64,000 nucleotides of DNA. Source: Roseivivax sp. GX 12232 (GTDB taxonomy: Bacteria > Pseudomonadota > Alphaproteobacteria > Rhodobacterales > Rhodobacteraceae). The position numbers were made by a program, and so were the translations under genes. Below the pieces are notes generated by a model. That model made no database searches. It worked only from the letters and a program-made list of their open reading frames with translations, and had not been told where the DNA came from. The stretch's first letter is position 1; every line of letters starts with the position of its first letter. The stretch lies in contig NZ_JAJSEC010000001.1 in NCBI RefSeq assembly GCF_021272185.1, positions 310,001-374,000 of the forward strand. Direction: 5' to 3'. Below are positions 60,514-64,000 of this stretch, one piece after another.

Positions 60514-62583
60514 ATGGTTCGCATCTCAATAGATATCGGCGGCACCTTTACCGACCTCGTCGCCGAAACCGCCGAGCGGATGGCCTCGGCCAAGGTGCTG
60601 ACCAGTTCGGAGGCCCCGGAGGTCGCCGCGCTCGAGGGCATGGCGCGGCTGCTCGAAGAACTGTCGCTGACCCCCGCCGATGTCACCGGCATCGTGCATG
60701 GCACGACGCTGGCGACCAATGCACTGATCGAGCGGCGCGGCGCGCGCACCGCGCTGGTGACCACCAAGGGCTTCCGCGACGTGCTGGAGATGCGCCACGA
60801 GAAGCGCTTCGACCAATACGCCCTCGACATCCGCATGCCCGAACCGCTGGTGCCGCGGCCGCTGCGCTTCGGCGTGACCGAACGCGTCACCGCCGAGGGC
60901 GCGGTCCTGGCCGCCCCCGACCCCGCCGAGCTCGACGCGCTCTGCGACCAGCTTCAGGCCGAGGGCGTCGAGGCCGTGGCCATCGGCTTCCTGCATGCCT
61001 ACAAGCGCCCCGACCATGAACGGCAGGTGGCCGAACACCTGCGCGCCCGGCTCGGGCCGGAGGTCACGCTCTGCCTCAGCGCCGAGGTCGCCGGCGAGAT
61101 CCGCGAATACGAACGTTTCTCCACCGTCTGCGCCAATGCCTACGTGCGCCCGCTCATGGCGCGTTACCTGGGCCGGATGCTCGACGCGCTTTCGGTGCAG
61201 GGCTTCAACGGCTCCTTCCTGATGATGCTCTCCGACGGCTCGCTGACCTCGGTCGACCAGGCCATGCGCTTCCCGATCCGGCTGGTCGAGGGCGGCCCCG
61301 CGGGCGGGGTGGCCCTCGCCGCCCATGTCGCCCGACAGATCGGATCGCAAAAGACGCTGTCGCTCGACATCGGCGGGACCACCGCGAAGATCTGCTTCAT
61401 CGAGGGTGGCACCCCCAAGACCAGCCGCCGCTTCGAGATCGCCCGCGCCTGGCGCGACACCAAGGGCAGCGGCCTGCCGGTGCGGGTGCCGACGGTGGAA
61501 CTGGTCGAGATCGGCGCGGGCGGCGGCTCGATCGCCCGGATCGACACGCTGGGCCGGCTGAAGGCGGGCCCGCAGAGCGCGGGCTCCACCCCCGGGCCGG
61601 CCGCCTACGACCGGGGCGGCGATGCAGCGACGATCACCGACGCGCATATCGTCACCGGCAACATCGACCCCGAGGGCTTTGCCGGCGGGGTCATCACGCT
61701 TCGGCCCGAGCGCGCCAAGGCCGCGCTTACCCGCGACATCCAGGCGCCGCTGGAGCTGCCGGCGCCGGAACCCGCCGCGGCCGGCGTGATCGAGCTGGCC
61801 GACGAGACCATGGCCAATGCCGCCCGAGTGCATGGGGTCGAGCTGGGGCTCGACGTGGCGAGCTTCGATCTGCTGGTCTCGGGCGGCGGCGGCGGGCTGC
61901 ACGGCGCGCGCATCGCCGACAAGCTGGGCATCCGCCGGATCATCGTGCCGCAGGACGCGGGCGTCGGCTCGGCGGTGGGCTTCCTGCGCTCGCCCGTGGC
62001 CTTCGAACGCGCGCTGTCGGTGGTGACACTGCTGGAGGACGCCGACCTTTCGGCGCTGGCGGACCGGGTGACCGAGATCCTGACCGAGGTGCGCGGCATC
62101 GTCGGCGAGGTCGCGGGCCCCGAGGGGCTCGAGGCGCGGGTCACGGCAGAGCTGCGCTACCAGGGCCAGGGGCTGGAGGTGGCGCTCGACCTGCCGCTCG
62201 ACGGCGCCGAGCGCCCGGATTTCGACGGGCTCGAGGCGCGCTTCCTGCAGCGCTACGCCGAGGTCGCGGGCTTCACCCTGCGTGAGATCCCGGTCGAGCT
62301 GGTCTCGATCAGCGTCGCCGTGCGCGAACCCGACCGCGCGGCCCCCGCCCCGCTCGGACGGCCCGAACCCAAGCCCCGCCGCAACGCCCCGCGCGAGGTC
62401 TTCGACTTGGCCGCCAAGGGGCCGATTTCCTACGACGTCGTGGCGCGGCCTGCGCTCAACGGCTGCACGCTGAAGGGCCCGGTGGTCGTGGTCGAGCCGC
62501 AGACCACCACGCTGGTCCGCCCCGGCTGGACGGTGCGCCGCGCCGATCAGGGGCACCTCGTCATGGAACGGGGGGCGCCATGA
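60514..62583 (+). CDS. hyuA: Hydantoinase A / oxoprolinase family protein (HyuA)
   Basis: 689 aa. The N-terminal ISIDIGGTFTDLV and internal LSLDIGGTTAKICF are the two actin-fold ATP motifs of HyuA/acetone-carboxylase-beta proteins. The C-terminal half has VQGFNGSFLMM and GAGGGSIARID. With HyuB it forms an ATP-dependent hydrolase for a cyclic amide such as N-methylhydantoin or 5-oxoproline. The N-terminus fits ATG 60514 well. Confidence 0.9.
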   Translation: MVRISIDIGGTFTDLVAETAERMASAKVLTSSEAPEVAALEGMARLLEELSLTPADVTGIVHGTTLATNALIERRGARTALVTTKGFRDVLEMRHEKRFDQYALDIRMPEPLVPRPLRFGVTERVTAEGAVLAAPDPAELDALCDQLQAEGVEAVAIGFLHAYKRPDHERQVAEHLRARLGPEVTLCLSAEVAGEIREYERFSTVCANAYVRPLMARYLGRMLDALSVQGFNGSFLMMLSDGSLTSVDQAMRFPIRLVEGGPAGGVALAAHVARQIGSQKTLSLDIGGTTAKICFIEGGTPKTSRRFEIARAWRDTKGSGLPVRVPTVELVEIGAGGGSIARIDTLGRLKAGPQSAGSTPGPAAYDRGGDAATITDAHIVTGNIDPEGFAGGVITLRPERAKAALTRDIQAPLELPAPEPAAAGVIELADETMANAARVHGVELGLDVASFDLLVSGGGGGLHGARIADKLGIRRIIVPQDAGVGSAVGFLRSPVAFERALSVVTLLEDADLSALADRVTEILTEVRGIVGEVAGPEGLEARVTAELRYQGQGLEVALDLPLDGAERPDFDGLEARFLQRYAEVAGFTLREIPVELVSISVAVREPDRAAPAPLGRPEPKPRRNAPREVFDLAAKGPISYDVVARPALNGCTLKGPVVVVEPQTTTLVRPGWTVRRADQGHLVMERGAP

Positions 62584-64000
62584 CCGACGCCTTCGACATC
62601 GTGGCGCAGAACGTGCTCTGGAACCGGTTGGTCTCGGTCTGCGAGGAACAGGCCAACGCGCTGATGCGCGCGGCCTTCGGCGCCATCGTGCGCGAGGCCG
62701 GCGACCTTTCCGCCGGGGTCTTCAACGCCGAGGGGCAGATGCTGGCCCAGGCGGTGACCGGCACGCCGGGCCATGTGAACACCATGGCCGCCTCGGTCCG
62801 CGCCATGCTCGACCAGGTGCCGCCCGAGGGGCTGAAGCCCGGCGACGCGCTGGTGACCAACGACCCCTGGCTGGGTGCGGGACATGTCTTCGACTTCGTG
62901 GTGGTCACGCCGGCCTGGCGCGACGGGCGGATCGTCGGCTACCTCGCCTCCACCAGCCATATCGTCGACGTGGGCGGGCGCGGCTGGTCGGCCGAGGCGG
63001 GCTCGGTCTTCGAGGAAGGCGTGACCTTCCCGCCGATGCACCTGCGCCGGGGACGCGCGGTGAACGAGGAGTTCCTGGCGATCGTCACCGCCAACTCGCG
63101 GGTGCCGCACGAGGCCCGGGGCGACATCCTCTCGCTTCTGAGCTGCAACGACACCGGCGTGCGGCGGCTCCTGGCGCTGATGGAGGAATATGCGCTCGCC
63201 GATCTCGCCTCGGTCTCGGATTTCATCTTCGAGCGCTCCGCCGAGGGCACGCGGCAGGCGCTGCTCCGCGCGCCGGAAGGCACCTACGAGAACACCATCG
63301 AACTCGACGGCTACGACGCGCCGATCCGGCTCAGGGCGCGGATGACCGTGGCCGAGGGGCGGATCGAGGTGGACCTCGCCGGCTCCTCGCCCGCCGTGGG
63401 GCGCGGCATCAACTGTCCGCTGACCTATAGCGCGGCCTATGCCGCCTTCGGCATCCGCGCGCTCCTGACACCGGAGATCCCCAACAACGCCGCCTCGCTC
63501 GCGGCGATCCGGGTCAGCGCGCCCCCGGGACTGGTGGTCAGCGCAGAACGGCCGAGCCCGGTCACCGCGCGCCATGTCATCGGCCAGGCGCTGCCCGACC
63601 TGATGCTGGGCTGCCTCGAACAGGCGCTGCCGGGCGAGGTGCTGGCGGAAAGCTCGGGCGCGCTTTGGACCATGTCGCTCTCGGGCGCGGGCGAGACCGA
63701 GTTCACCTCGCTAAATGTCGCGCTTGGCGGCATGGGCGCGCGGCCGGGCACCGACGGGCTGTCGACCACGGCCTTCCCCTCGGGCGTCGGCGCCGTGCCG
63801 GTCGAGGCCGCCGAGGTGGCCGCGCCGCTTCTCTACCACTCCAAGGAGTTCGCCCCCGACACCGGCGGGGCGGGCCAATACCGCGGCGGGCTGGGCCAGG
63901 AAATCGTCATCGGCTCGCGCATCGACGAGCCGCTCTCGCTCTCCGCGGCCGCCTTCGAGCGGCTCTCCTCGGGGCCCGCGGGCCGCGCCGGCGGGGCGCC
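62580..64000 (+). CDS. hyuB: Hydantoinase B / oxoprolinase family protein (HyuB), 3' truncated by window edge
   Basis: 473 codons are visible, starting ATG 62580 with a 4-nt overlap with hyuA. Typical motifs are GDLSAGVFNAEGQMLAQA, GDALVTNDPWLGAGHVFDF and YRGGLGQE near the cut end. It is the catalytic partner of HyuA. The C-terminus is outside the window. Confidence 0.9.
   Translation, partial: MTDAFDIVAQNVLWNRLVSVCEEQANALMRAAFGAIVREAGDLSAGVFNAEGQMLAQAVTGTPGHVNTMAASVRAMLDQVPPEGLKPGDALVTNDPWLGAGHVFDFVVVTPAWRDGRIVGYLASTSHIVDVGGRGWSAEAGSVFEEGVTFPPMHLRRGRAVNEEFLAIVTANSRVPHEARGDILSLLSCNDTGVRRLLALMEEYALADLASVSDFIFERSAEGTRQALLRAPEGTYENTIELDGYDAPIRLRARMTVAEGRIEVDLAGSSPAVGRGINCPLTYSAAYAAFGIRALLTPEIPNNAASLAAIRVSAPPGLVVSAERPSPVTARHVIGQALPDLMLGCLEQALPGEVLAESSGALWTMSLSGAGETEFTSLNVALGGMGARPGTDGLSTTAFPSGVGAVPVEAAEVAAPLLYHSKEFAPDTGGAGQYRGGLGQEIVIGSRIDEPLSLSAAAFERLSSGPAGRAGGA

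Noticed and set aside
1-64000. tRNA, rRNA, CRISPR array or phage/defence genes
   Set aside because: Looked for cloverleaf ends, regularly spaced repeats and hallmark proteins; none was seen.

Overview
The window is high-GC DNA from an alphaproteobacterium, most likely a member of the Rhodobacterales (Rhodobacteraceae/Paracoccaceae). Supporting signs are the block ccoNOQP / ccoGHIS / usp / fnrL / hemN with FNR boxes in the gaps, a HemP-type small protein, an Irr-type ICE palindrome in front of a Dps gene, many ABC/TRAP uptake systems, and dense operons with 1-8 nt overlaps. No rRNA, tRNA, CRISPR array, transposase or phage gene was seen. The first gene is cut by the left edge and the last by the right edge.

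Region 1 (1-24.7 kb) is a catabolic block around an IclR regulator. It holds an old-yellow-enzyme oxidoreductase, a divergent SDR / 3-hydroxyacyl-CoA-dehydrogenase-like gene pair, a two-gene flavin/iron-sulfur amine dehydrogenase, an ABC sugar-type importer, a class III aminotransferase, a DapA-type lyase and two SDRs (one lacking the YxxxK pair). On the opposite strand follow a divergent pair of glycine-decarboxylase P-protein homologues with an AcoX/ATP-NAD-kinase-like gene, an orphan family-5 binding protein, an M24 peptidase and an AbgB-like M20 amidohydrolase. Five promoters in this block share one operator-like sequence, TTCGNACANNTGTTC, usually followed by a third CGAACA half site. The block is therefore probably one IclR regulon, with an unusual decarboxylase at its centre.

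Region 2 (25.2-38 kb) is iron acquisition: exbB-exbD-exbD-tonB, a siderophore-interacting flavoreductase, a TonB-dependent receptor, a FhuC-like ATPase, two tandem FhuD-like binding proteins and a fused FhuB-type permease. A small unknown gene, Dps, a DUF1289 protein and a HemP operon follow. Related GAC-N7-GTC/CTC boxes lie before exbB, the receptor and the hemP operon.

Region 3 (38.2-50.3 kb) is microaerobic respiration: ccoGHIS (assembly and copper delivery), ccoNOQP (cbb3 oxidase), a universal stress protein, FnrL and HemN. Four FNR-type boxes sit in its promoters.

Region 4 (50.3-57.7 kb) is a 5-oxoproline/D-glutamate module: pxpA, pxpC, pxpB, a TRAP transporter and a D-glutamate-cyclase-like DUF1445 protein under a LysR regulator. 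Region 5 (58.3-64 kb) has a DrrAB-like ABC exporter and a hyuA-hyuB pair (hydantoinase/oxoprolinase type).

Five copies of a 167-168 bp repeat with inverted-repeat arms and a covarying terminal hairpin, plus two hairpin-only copies, separate these regions.
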